64,000 nt of DNA from Endotrypanum monterogeii. Taxonomy: Eukaryota; Euglenozoa; Kinetoplastea; Trypanosomatida; Trypanosomatidae. Below, piece by piece: positions 1 to 9,838 of the stretch. Location: contig CM007318.1 in NCBI GenBank assembly GCA_000333855.2, forward strand, positions 1,219,050 through 1,283,049, given 5' to 3'. The notes under the pieces are model-generated. The model worked only from the letters and a program-made list of their open reading frames with translations. It did no database searches and was not told where the DNA came from. Position numbers and translations under genes: made by a program. Each line of letters opens with the position of its first letter. Position 1 is the stretch's first letter.

Positions 1-2019
1 GGCCCTACCTGGGGAAATCATGTCTCCATATCTATGCGCGCCTCACAGCAGAAGAGTCGCTGGAGTAGGCCCGTCTAGAAATAAAAACAGAGAGGCTCGA
101 TCTTCTTTCCGTCCCTCAATTTCTCTCTTCTTGCGACTGTGGTTGTGTATGTGTGTGCGTGTTTTTCATTTCTCCCTGGCTAGATAAATCGCCTTGTGCG
201 CAGAAGAACTCGGACCTATTGAAAAACCACAGCATGACTCCACACACACCTACGCCGCTGGCCTACTCTTCCGTACCCCTGCTCAGCTGTGTCACATCGC
301 TAACAACGCGCTTTTCTGCATACTCTGGAGAATATTATCACTAGCGTCCTAACCACTCACGTCCTTCAAACTTGCCATTACCTTCGCTCACATGAACATT
401 TTCCCGCCCCTCTCAATCACCCCCGCGCCAGCTGGACCACCACTCGTGCCATCTTTGGGTCATCGATGACATGTGTACCCCCTATTCTGCTCGAAAGACT
501 CTCGATGTCTACCTCTAAGTGAGCGTTGGATCGGTGAGAGAAAACATGTCATATTATATAAGCGATCAAGCCTTCGTAGGATTTCGTGTGTCCCCAAGGG
601 ATACATTTGATGGTCGGACCGCATCGGTATTCTGCGCTCTTCTCGCAAAACAGCCACCACGGTATCGCGTATCAGGTTCTCTCCCTCGCACCATCATGCT
701 CTCATGCACTGCGCACTGACGTCCGGTCCCCGCTCTGCCCTGCGCTACACCCCCCCCTCCCTTACCTGCATTTGAAAGTGAATATCGACTCGAAGAATAA
801 AAGAAGAGCGTTCCACCATAGTGGTAGCGTAGAGCAATTTGTGCTGCACCCCCCTCGACAGCCGTTACAGATGCTTGTTGGATACCGCGTGCAACACATA
901 CCAACAGCTCTTGTCTTATCTATTCATCTCGGCCCAGCACCCTTTCTTCTTCGGAGGGGAAGGGGGGTCAAAGGTGTTAATCCGGGCGCTGCGCAAACGA
1001 AACGAAAACGTTGGATATCTTCGAAGTTTCTCTTGACATCTAGATGGCCTGGGGACACGCCACATGCGATGCACTAACAGATTGCAGCCCACCCCCTCCT
1101 CACAACCGTATCATGGGTGTGAACCTCAATCTAAAAAAAAAGAACGACGAAGACAACAGCCGATGGCGTTTTATATCACGCCCCCACTCACTCTCACACC
1201 TCGCTTTGGTTAAGAGAAAAGGAAGACACTTCTCCCCGCCCACCCCTCTTTGTATAGCTGTGACAGACCTTTTTTTTTTACCCTCCCCATACTGTTTGTT
1301 CTGTTGGTGGTTTCTGTCCCCATCTATCGGCCCCTTGGGCAATGTCTTCCGCTTGCTCAGGGACGTTGTACCCCAAGAAAGAGACAAAAGTAAGCACACA
1401 AAAAAGAGCAGTTAATAAGCCACTTTTATAGAATGTGAGATGCCCCGTACGGATTTGTCGAGGTGCACTCCCTAACCGGGTGAGATGAACTATCGTCACA
1501 ACTCCAACTTCAAATCCCAGTCGCACGTTTGCACTCCTCAGTTCCCCATACACACGCACACTTCCGCACCGTATAAGGAATGGCACTCTTTTCTGTTTCC
1601 CTTCATGAGGTGTCGAAGTATCGATCAGAGCCTGAGCGTGTGTTAAGAAGAGTGGCAATGCCAACACCTCTCTCGGTCATCCTTTGATAGTCTGTGTGTG
1701 TGTGTGTGTGTCACCCTCTACCCATTTCCTCCTCCCCCCTCCGCCTCCCTCTCCTCCCCTTCCGGCGGTGCGCACGTGTTTTATGTTTAATTATACAGGC
1801 ACGCATAAACCCCAAAGGCCCCGTCCCCCCCCCCCTCCCTCCTCCTCCTCCTCCTCCTGTAAACTCTTCGCCCCCTCACTGGGTGACTTCTCTGCCGCTT
1901 CATCTGCCTCGTGATTTTGTCTCAGCATACGCCACCTGTGCACCTAGCCGCCTTAGTCACACCCAACCATATTCACGTGCTTCTGTTCATCTCCCTTCTG
2001 CATCTCCCACAATATCAGT
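1..2019. other. Intergenic region upstream of TOP1L
   Basis: No convincing protein gene is visible. The stretch is pyrimidine-rich with short homopolymers, a (GT)n run near 1693-1711 and a long C/T tract at about 1825-1858. Short open frames on both strands lack coding-like composition and overlap one another. It probably holds the 3' UTR of an upstream gene outside the window and the 5' trans-splicing signals of the topoisomerase gene. Confidence 0.6.
1924..1925 (+). promoter_or_regulatory. Predicted spliced-leader acceptor for TOP1L
   Basis: This is the first AG after a long C/T-rich tract (about 1825-1923). It would give a 5' UTR of about 95 nt before the ATG at 2020. Another AG lies one base before that ATG (2017-2018) but would leave almost no leader beyond the spliced-leader sequence. 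Confidence 0.45.
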
Positions 2020-3927
2020 ATGAAAGTGGAGGATAGCAAAAAAGAGGTGAAGCGAGAGCAGAGCCACTATGACGAAAATGATGAGAGCAACGAGGAGGAC
2101 CTCAACTGGTGGGAACAAGAAAACCTTCGCATTGCAGGAAAGGGTGAACGTCGCTGGGAGACGCTAAGTCACAACGGCGTTCTCTTCCCGCCCGAGTACG
2201 AACCCCATGGCATCTCCATCTTCTACGATGGACAAGAATTTAAGATGACGCCGGAAGAGGAAGAAGTAGCTACGATGTTCGCGGTGATGAAGGAGCATGA
2301 CTACTACCGTATGGAAGCGTTTCGGCGCAATTTCTTCGAAAGCTGGCGCGAGATTCTGGACAAGCGCCAGCACCCCATCCGTCGCCTGGAGCTGTGCGAC
2401 TTCGAGCCTATTTATCAGTGGCACCTTCGCGAGCGAGAAAAAAAACTAAGCCGATCAAAAGAGGAGAAGAAGGCCATCAAGGAAAAGCAAGACGCGGAAG
2501 CTGAGCCGTATCGCTACTGCATGTGGGACGGGCATCGCGAGCAGGTGGCCAATTTCCGCGTTGAGCCCCCCGGCCTTTTCCGAGGACGCGGCAAGCACCC
2601 GCTGATGGGGAAGCTGAAGGTTCGCGTCCAACCTGAAGAGATAACGATCAATATAGGCGAAACGGCCGAAGTACCGGTGCCACCCGCGGGACACAAGTGG
2701 GGTGCTGTGCAGCACGACCACACCGTAACGTGGCTTGCCATGTGGCGCGACAGCGTGGCGGGGAATTTCAAGTACGTCATGCTCGCCCCGTCCTCGAGCA
2801 TCAAAGGACAGTCTGACATGATGAAATTCGAGAAGGCGCGCAAACTAAAGGAAAAGGTAGATGACATACGCGCCTCCTATATGGATGACTTCAAGTCTAA
2901 CGATACGCACGTTGCCCAGCGGGCTGTAGCGATGTACTTCATTGACCGTCTGGCCCTCCGTGTCGGTAATGAAAAGGGCGAGGATGAGGCAGACACCGTG
3001 GGCTGCTGCTCGCTGCGTGTGGAGCACATTCAGCTGATGCCGAATAACGTCGTTCGGTTTGACTTTCTTGGTAAGGACTCAATTCGTTACCAAAATGATG
3101 TAACAGTGCTCCCAGAAGTTTACGCGCTGCTGCAACGTTTCACTCGACGTAAATCTCCAGGTACGGACATCTTTGATCAGCTCAATCCCACGCAACTGAA
3201 CGATCATCTCAAATCCTTCATGGAAGGCCTTTCCGCCAAGGTCTTTCGTACCTACAACGCGTCCATCACCCTCGATAGGTGGTTCAAAGAGAAGCCGGTC
3301 GATCCCAGGTCGTCCATCCCTGACAAGTTGGCCTACTTCAACAAAGCCAACACTGAAGTGGCGATTCTGTGCAACCACCAGAAATCTGTCTCCAAAAACT
3401 TCAAGCTGCAAATGATACAGCTTACAACCAAGTCTGAGTACACTCGCAAGACAATTGAGCTGCTAGAGAAGGCGTTGGTAACCGCAAGGAAAAGATCGGT
3501 CGAGGAGGCCGCGAAAGAGTTTCTAGAGGAGCAAGACCGCATGCAGCGCGAATGGCTCGACAACTACGGCACGGAGGAGCAGAAAAAAGAGTTTGAAGAC
3601 ATTGTGGCTAAGCGCACAGCCCCGCGCGTCAGCTCCAACAAGAAGAAATCTTCTTCGGGCAGCAAAAAGAAAGCGTCTGGCTCTGAAAAAAAATCGGCGA
3701 AGGGTAAAAAATCCTCCAAGAAGGCGAAGAAAACGTCGAGCAAGAAAGCAGTCAGCAAGCCCTCCAAGCACAAGGCGCCAAAGAAATCGAAGGAGGACGC
3801 AGACGATGTGCCCCTCATGAGTCTGGCTGCAAAAAAAAACAAGACGGCTGGCGTCAAACGACAGCGCGCCATCAAAGAAGAAGATAGCGACGACGATGAC
3901 ATACCTCTGGCAGCTCTGAAAGCGTAG
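2020..3927 (+). CDS. TOP1L: DNA topoisomerase IB, large subunit
   Basis: Large subunit of the kinetoplastid bi-subunit topoisomerase IB, which relaxes supercoils in the nucleus and kinetoplast. The 635-residue length equals that known for Leishmania TOP1L. The core has the N-terminal DNA clamp (about residues 25-240) and the catalytic core with Arg314 (LALRVGNEK), Lys352 (FLGKDSIRY), Arg410 (KVFRTYNAS) and His453 (CNHQKS), exactly the positions described for the Leishmania enzyme. The SKxxY active-site tyrosine motif of monomeric enzymes is absent. In this lineage it sits on a separately encoded small subunit, so this protein cannot cleave DNA alone. Residues about 540-635 are Lys/Ser-rich and probably carry nuclear localisation signals, ending in an acidic patch with a repeated DD-PL-LAA pattern. 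The start is the first ATG after the acceptor region. Confidence is very high. Confidence 0.98.
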   Translation: MKVEDSKKEVKREQSHYDENDESNEEDLNWWEQENLRIAGKGERRWETLSHNGVLFPPEYEPHGISIFYDGQEFKMTPEEEEVATMFAVMKEHDYYRMEAFRRNFFESWREILDKRQHPIRRLELCDFEPIYQWHLREREKKLSRSKEEKKAIKEKQDAEAEPYRYCMWDGHREQVANFRVEPPGLFRGRGKHPLMGKLKVRVQPEEITINIGETAEVPVPPAGHKWGAVQHDHTVTWLAMWRDSVAGNFKYVMLAPSSSIKGQSDMMKFEKARKLKEKVDDIRASYMDDFKSNDTHVAQRAVAMYFIDRLALRVGNEKGEDEADTVGCCSLRVEHIQLMPNNVVRFDFLGKDSIRYQNDVTVLPEVYALLQRFTRRKSPGTDIFDQLNPTQLNDHLKSFMEGLSAKVFRTYNASITLDRWFKEKPVDPRSSIPDKLAYFNKANTEVAILCNHQKSVSKNFKLQMIQLTTKSEYTRKTIELLEKALVTARKRSVEEAAKEFLEEQDRMQREWLDNYGTEEQKKEFEDIVAKRTAPRVSSNKKKSSSGSKKKASGSEKKSAKGKKSSKKAKKTSSKKAVSKPSKHKAPKKSKEDADDVPLMSLAAKKNKTAGVKRQRAIKEEDSDDDDIPLAALKA

Positions 3928-4230
3928 GTACTCTACGAACACCGCCATCAAGAGGCGAGTGAAATTGCTAAGAGATGTTTGTTCTCAGCAAATCAAAAGA
4001 TGAAGCGAGCAGCACTGCAAAAAGAGGGCCACGCGACTGCGTGTGTGTACTTCTCTGTTCCAAAGGGACATTGACGATCTTGAATTTTTTTATGACCTTC
4101 TCGGGCATTCGCCATAATGAATGTGTATTGTGGGTGTGGGTAGGTGGGTGAGTGTACGCGCGTGTTTAATCAGTATGTCGGCTATTCTCTTGAACCTCAT
4201 GTATGGTTGATGCTACTAGTGTCTACGCTG

Positions 4231-4265
<35 letters not shown>

Positions 4266-5688
4266 ATGAGCGGCGCCGTGGTAGTGGAGGTGGGGGAGAA
4301 AGAGGGTGGCGGTGGACTCACTGTGCTTTTTGAGACCCCCCTCTCTGCCTCGTATTATTTTTTTTTGATCACGCACAGGCGTTTCTTGTGGCTTCGGTGT
4401 GACTTCGACCTTTAAAGAGCGGATTTCGATTATCAGTGGACTACAGCGGGTTCATATGTGTCTCTGTCAGTGTATATTTGACTGTGAGAGTGTGTAGGGT
4501 TCTGGACCGGCCTTTTGTCAGACAGCGCCCCACATTCTCTGTGAAAGAATGTGGGCAAACAAAAAATGAAGTAGAGAGTGTGTGGGCAGAGGGGCAGGAG
4601 AGTGCTCGTATATCTCCTCTCCCCCCCCCGGTGTGGATTTGCGTGCTCCTGCCCGTACTGTCCGCTGTAAGTCCTTTACTCGTTCCTTTTTCTTTGTTGT
4701 TGTTTTGTTCTCTCTGTGATCAAAGCGCATACCCGTGTCCGTACATCCACCTCCCCCCTTTTTTCCCTCTCCTCTTCTAGAAGCTGGCAGTCGATACCGC
4801 GTCGATGCCTAGCGGGTGTGAACAAGAAGGAGAAGGAAGACGACTGGGGTTCATAATCTCATTAGAGTAAAAAAAAAACACCAAGGAGGGATGTGGTACA
4901 ATTTTTTTTTCAAAAATGAGCGATCACTGAAGTACGCCGATGGCTCACGCACACTCTGACAGCCTATATAGCAGAGCGTCAAGGAAAATTTACTGCGGTT
5001 GAGGCGAGCAAAGCAAGTGTGGAGAAAAAAAAAAGGGTCTTGATATTCGGCGTCCGTCGCTTCCTCATGTGCACCACTTTCATGCTCACCCTCCCCTCCC
5101 CGCTCCCTACAGCCCTCTCTTATGCCTTGACATCTCGGTAGTGGCTCATACTACTCAAGTGTTACAGTGAAAAACTGAGGGCCACCCATGCAACACCAAC
5201 GCCGCCATCCAGAACGCACGATATTTCTTACAGCACCCACCTACCCACACACAGACATCTGAAAAGACGAGCAGAAGTGATCACAGAACCGTGCCACGAC
5301 GTTGTGGCCTTCGTCAAAGGGGTCATGAGTGTTCATCCCCTCCTATCGCCATCACCACCCCACTGTCCTTTCGTCACTACTTATAGAAGCGGTGGCCGCG
5401 GTGCTCAAAGCAGCCGCATCTCTGCTGCCCCTCCCCCCTCTCTTACTTCTTCACATAGACTTTAATAGAGAAAAGCCTCTTCAGCCTCGCTTGATATAGC
5501 GTAGAAAGTGAATCGCGTCACTGCCCCCTCCCTCCCTCCCTCCCTCCCTCCCTTGAGTAGGTCATCGCTGGGTCCTAACCACACTTTTTTTTTTATTATT
5601 TGAGAAACTGTTGTTGAGCCGTTTTTTTTTTTTTTTTCTGTCGTCTTGGAAATCTTTTTTATTCTTAATTTCCCTGTTGTGCTATACA
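3928..5688. other. Intergenic region TOP1L to LRR/Sfi1-like gene
   Basis: About 1.76 kb without a supportable gene. It holds a (TA)n microsatellite (4232-4263), several T and A homopolymers, and a (CCCT)n-like tract at 5521-5553 followed by AGs near 5556-5560 that could serve as the spliced-leader acceptor for the next gene. The T17 run at 5622-5638 has no AG between it and the next ATG. Confidence 0.6.
4232..4263. repeat. (TA)n microsatellite
   Basis: About 16 uninterrupted TA units in the 3' flank of the topoisomerase gene. Several similar tracts occur in this window (40.1, 48.3, 50.4 and 50.7 kb), all intergenic. Confidence 0.95.
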
Positions 5689-8600
5689 ATGTCCAATGTA
5701 ACGCTTTCCTCCGTAGTGCGCGCGAATCAGCGCCTCATTAGCTCATCCTTGGAGAAAATCTCCTGCAACGCGCAGGACATTGCGGTGATCGATATTTATC
5801 CTTCTGTGTTGTCAGCTCTGGTCGCGAAGGGAGCGCCGGCTAGTGTGGCCAAAAGTGCCCGCTCCTTCATGGAAGCTTCCCGGCGCACTCAGCATGCACA
5901 GCAACTGAGTGGAGACTCCAGTCGCAACCGGACCCTGCGCAACGAGGCCGTCTCCGGCAACCAAGCGGTGTCAACCGCCCCAGGCAGCGGCAACAGCAAT
6001 AGCAACTCTATAAGGAAAAAAAACAAATCGGCTGGCAACGAAGACTCCTACTTGAGCTGCTTCAATGTCGGTATTGCCATGAGTCTACACACGGTGCTTC
6101 TCTCACGAAACCGGATCTCAACCTTGCTTGGTATAGTACAGTTCAAACACTGCGTTTCCCTGTCGCTCCTGGGTAACCGCATCCGCACCATCGAAGATTG
6201 TGAACCGCTTGCCATGTTGCCAGATTTGCAGTATCTTTCCCTGGAGTACAACCCAGTGACACAGCTGCCGCATTACCGCGCTCATATGTTGCGAATCTGT
6301 TCATGGCCGCAAGATCTGTCCCCCAACACTTGCCGTCTTCGGAAATTAGACAGCGCCTCGGTCACAACGACAGAGGTGAAGCACGCGGTGATATGCCTTC
6401 GATCCGAAGGCGTGCTGATGCCGGAACTTATGTACCGCATGCAGCTCCTCTCATTTCTGGTCGACATTGAAAACCGTCAGCGATTGCACTACGAATTGCG
6501 TCAGCGAGGTCACGTCCTTCAGGACTTGAGCGAGCACGCACGAATGGAGCTCCTGCTGGAGCGAGGCGTCGCGCACGCACTTTCTCGGATCGAGGTTGCA
6601 GGGGCAGCGCACTTGGTTCGCCAGCTGGTGCATGATAGACGTCTGCGTCCCGCGGCCTCTAGCTCCCGTACTCCACAGAGCACTATGCAACCCCCCGGCA
6701 GAGCAAGAACAGCAGCACCCCCACACTTCCGTACAAGTGCCACAGACGACAAAGCTCACTGTGAAACGGTGGACGCGACGTCCACCACGATTACACATGT
6801 CGGATCGGATGCCCTGGAGCAGAGTGACATAACAAGCATCAGCGCCGTTTCCACCAACTCCCTACAATCAAACAACGCACCCGACCACGCAGATTTGTTG
6901 CAGTCGTTATCACACCTTCTTGCCAGCAAAGAGCTCGACTGGAGTCGGAGGTCCTTGCGCTGCGCTAACGCCTCGCACGAAACTGAAACATGTAAAGCCT
7001 GGTCAAAAGACGCATTTCGGCAGACAATCGTCTTTCTCGATGTCCGCTTGTGTACCCTCTTCCTACGTATATCGCGCGTCATGGGAAAGACGCTGATGTC
7101 CCACGATGTCGACCGCCTGTGTGAGCTTTGGCTGCATGCTGTTGTGCATTGTACGCCGGCCGAGGCAGAAGACGTTAATGTAACGGGATCGAGGAGACAT
7201 ATCGTCGACGGTGACGCAACCCTGGCAGGTCGCCAAACTACCAAGAAAAGTGCTTTTGTCGACCAGGCAACAATCGCACAAGGAGAGGGTATCCTCAACA
7301 GAATGGTGACTGGCCGCATACCCGTTGAGGCGGTCGCACAGCTGCGGACGAACATTTGGGACGAACTTGGAAAGGAAACGGAGTGCCTCGCTCGCAGTTT
7401 TTCCTCCTCGCCACACGAGGAGCACCTCCACCTGGATACAACAACGACTAACACAAGAGCATCGATGACGTCGCTGACCTCAGATAGTGTCTCTCTGCCA
7501 CGGGATTCAGTCCCACTGCCCTCCGCCCCCCCACGTGCGGACCAGACACGACACGCGGAATCGCGTCACGAGACCTCAATAGCAGCGAAGACACCGGCTT
7601 CCATTGACGCTGTCGCACAGCAATTGGCCCCCGATACGGGAGTTACCTGCGCTGATTCCATCCGAACGTGTGAGGAGCTGGCACGAAAGCGTTCCAAACG
7701 ACACGTGTTTCAGCGATGGTGTTTGGTACTGCGTCATCGCTGGCAATCACGCATTGCTACCGCATATATTCGTGAAAAAGTTAGCGATGGTGCTGCTGCA
7801 CACGTGCAGAGTCCGTCTTGGTGTGGTCTTCTTTCCCAGGTAACCTATGTGGAGCGCAAACGCGGCTTTTTCAATCTTTGGCGGCGGCAAACGCAGCTGC
7901 GCCGTGTCCTCCATTCTCGACAACTCCGCAGCGTGTGGAACCTGTGGCACCAAAAAGCGACAGCACGGAATAACCTTCGGCTTGGGTATAGGCTGACATC
8001 TACTAAGGCATCTATGCACATGCTTGGCACGATGTTTCGCACATGGAAGTCCAAGGCGGAAAAGAAAGCGAGCGAGCGATGCGCCGCAGCCCGACGCCGC
8101 ATCTTGTCGGACGCATCACACACCAGAGATGAGCCCCCAATGGCAGCACCCCCCACCCCAGTGCTGATGCCCCTTGGTGTTCGCACTTCCTCGCTCCGCC
8201 TCACGGGAGTGCACCACACCCTGGCGGATACTCTTACGCCTGGCAGAGAAACCTGTGCCGCTGCCGCAACCGTGAAAAGCCCCGTCGTCATGTCCGTCTG
8301 GCGCCCCTCTGTGGACTGCGAAGGGGACATACGACCACCACGTGCTGCATTCTCAGTAAAGAAAAACGAAGCACGGGATGACTGCAGTGCGTGCAGCTCC
8401 TCAGACGAAGAGGCTGGTCTTTCCGCCGTTGAGGCGCAGCCAAGTAACGCTGTCAGTACCACCAAGGGTGCAATCACCCCGGTAGTGTGGGCTACCTCCA
8501 CGGAAGGGTGGCAGTCGCCACGGCCGCTCTGCGACATCACCACATCCCAGGCCCAGCCGAGTGGCCCCACCCATGAGCATTCACCACCTTCTGCAATACG

Positions 8601-9243
8601 CATGCTTTTCCCACCAGCGCTGAGGGACCCGTACGCGGTATTTACTCAATGCAGCAAAAATATTGGCGCAGCGACGGTCCCGACATGTCTGCCGCCATCG
8701 TCCCCATGGGAAACCCGATCTGCACTGGTGTCTTCCGTGAAGTCTGCGGTGGGACTATCGCCTCAACTAAACCCTATGTCCTCCAAAGCCCAAAGCTCTC
8801 TCAGACCCAATCGCCCTCTCCCCTCCACTGCTGCCCGTCGAGCCATTGTGCAAGCATCTACGGTAGCCGAAAGGAGGATGGCCCCACTGAAACAAACAGA
8901 ATCACCCTACCCCGCTGCCGATGTGGAAGCGTTGGTAGAGCAGGCGAAGCAGCTCGAGACCGACCGAGATTACCTCCTGGAAACGTGGAGGAGCCATTTC
9001 TGTCAAGAGAAGCAATGCATATACAAGGGACTGCTGTCATCGGGTGCTGACTACAGAGTCGACCCTCCTCCACTGAGCTCGTCAACACTGCCAAGACCTT
9101 CCCTCACAGATATCGAAGAATTGGAAAGGCAGTGCACCGCTCAGAAGAGGGAGGTTCATCGGTTAGAGAGTCTTGTAGCAGCACTGCAAGACGAGCGACA
9201 TAAGTTCCTGGAGACCATCAAGAGTGGATTGTTTCGTCACTGA
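5689..9243 (+). CDS. LRR protein with Sfi1-like W-repeats and coiled coil
   Basis: Conserved-looking hypothetical protein of 1184 residues. Residues about 135-195 carry SDS22-type leucine-rich repeats (LLSRNRIST, LSLLGNRIRTIE, LQYLSLEYNPV) followed by an LRR-cap-like segment. Residues about 670-795 contain at least four W-rich helical repeats (FQRWCLVLRHRW, FFNLWRRQ, VWNLWHQKA, MFRTWKSKA) resembling Sfi1/centrin-binding repeats. Two short coiled coils lie at the C-terminus (about 1080-1105 and 1140-1175). LRR plus coiled coil plus Sfi1-like repeats suggests a basal-body or cytoskeletal scaffold, possibly centrin-binding; that role is inference. The open frame extends upstream to a TTG at 5611, but ATG 5689 is the first methionine and reads into MSNVTLSSVVRANQ. 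The middle section (about 210-660) is low-complexity Ser/Thr-rich. Confidence 0.85.
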   Translation: MSNVTLSSVVRANQRLISSSLEKISCNAQDIAVIDIYPSVLSALVAKGAPASVAKSARSFMEASRRTQHAQQLSGDSSRNRTLRNEAVSGNQAVSTAPGSGNSNSNSIRKKNKSAGNEDSYLSCFNVGIAMSLHTVLLSRNRISTLLGIVQFKHCVSLSLLGNRIRTIEDCEPLAMLPDLQYLSLEYNPVTQLPHYRAHMLRICSWPQDLSPNTCRLRKLDSASVTTTEVKHAVICLRSEGVLMPELMYRMQLLSFLVDIENRQRLHYELRQRGHVLQDLSEHARMELLLERGVAHALSRIEVAGAAHLVRQLVHDRRLRPAASSSRTPQSTMQPPGRARTAAPPHFRTSATDDKAHCETVDATSTTITHVGSDALEQSDITSISAVSTNSLQSNNAPDHADLLQSLSHLLASKELDWSRRSLRCANASHETETCKAWSKDAFRQTIVFLDVRLCTLFLRISRVMGKTLMSHDVDRLCELWLHAVVHCTPAEAEDVNVTGSRRHIVDGDATLAGRQTTKKSAFVDQATIAQGEGILNRMVTGRIPVEAVAQLRTNIWDELGKETECLARSFSSSPHEEHLHLDTTTTNTRASMTSLTSDSVSLPRDSVPLPSAPPRADQTRHAESRHETSIAAKTPASIDAVAQQLAPDTGVTCADSIRTCEELARKRSKRHVFQRWCLVLRHRWQSRIATAYIREKVSDGAAAHVQSPSWCGLLSQVTYVERKRGFFNLWRRQTQLRRVLHSRQLRSVWNLWHQKATARNNLRLGYRLTSTKASMHMLGTMFRTWKSKAEKKASERCAAARRRILSDASHTRDEPPMAAPPTPVLMPLGVRTSSLRLTGVHHTLADTLTPGRETCAAAATVKSPVVMSVWRPSVDCEGDIRPPRAAFSVKKNEARDDCSACSSSDEEAGLSAVEAQPSNAVSTTKGAITPVVWATSTEGWQSPRPLCDITTSQAQPSGPTHEHSPPSAIRMLFPPALRDPYAVFTQCSKNIGAATVPTCLPPSSPWETRSALVSSVKSAVGLSPQLNPMSSKAQSSLRPNRPLPSTAARRAIVQASTVAERRMAPLKQTESPYPAADVEALVEQAKQLETDRDYLLETWRSHFCQEKQCIYKGLLSSGADYRVDPPPLSSSTLPRPSLTDIEELERQCTAQKREVHRLESLVAALQDERHKFLETIKSGLFRH

Positions 9244-9838
9244 CTATTACATACCCGGCCAATGTGAAATGGAACCCGGAAAATGAAACACAATAGAAGG
9301 AAATACCAAGTGGGCAGAGAGGTTGGAAGGAGTGGCCGGCACCGCACACGACTTCCACGAAAGCGAGTATATATACTCCCCACCCCACCCCCTCACTCCC
9401 CCTTGACCGCATATGTGCCTGTCTTTTCAACACGGCTTCCCTGAGGCGCTCCCTGCGCAGCGCATTGACCACCCGCCTCAGTGCCACTCTCGACACTGAG
9501 CTTCTTCTACATGGAGAGGGAAGGGGAGGTTAAACGGGGTCGCGGCCGTCGTCCTCTCATGTGTTTCAACTGACTTGTTCTTCCAGCAGAACACCCGGAA
9601 AATGTATATGTCAGAAAAAAAAAAACGGTAGCCCTCCTCTTCGCTGAATAAACCCGCTTCTTCACATCACTCCCTCTACCCGCTCTACTTCTCTTCTATA
9701 CGCACCTGTGCGTCATCGACAAAACAGATCGTAGCACGCGAAAAGGGGCGGGGTCGTGCGCAACTGTAATCACACGCTGAGGTGAAAAAAGCTCAGACGA
9801 AAGCACGTGTGCGCTAGCGTTGAGGCTACAAAATAAAA
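9244..9838. other. Intergenic region
   Basis: About 595 bp with no gene seen. It contains an A11 run (9615-9625) and a C/T-rich stretch (9656-9700). An AG at 9725-9726 is a plausible acceptor for the following zinc-finger gene. Confidence 0.6.

Noticed and set aside
5611..5688. N-terminal extension of the LRR/Sfi1-like protein from 5611
   Set aside because: Position 5611 is a TTG inside a T-rich tract that translates as poly-Phe; ATG 5689 is the first methionine codon.
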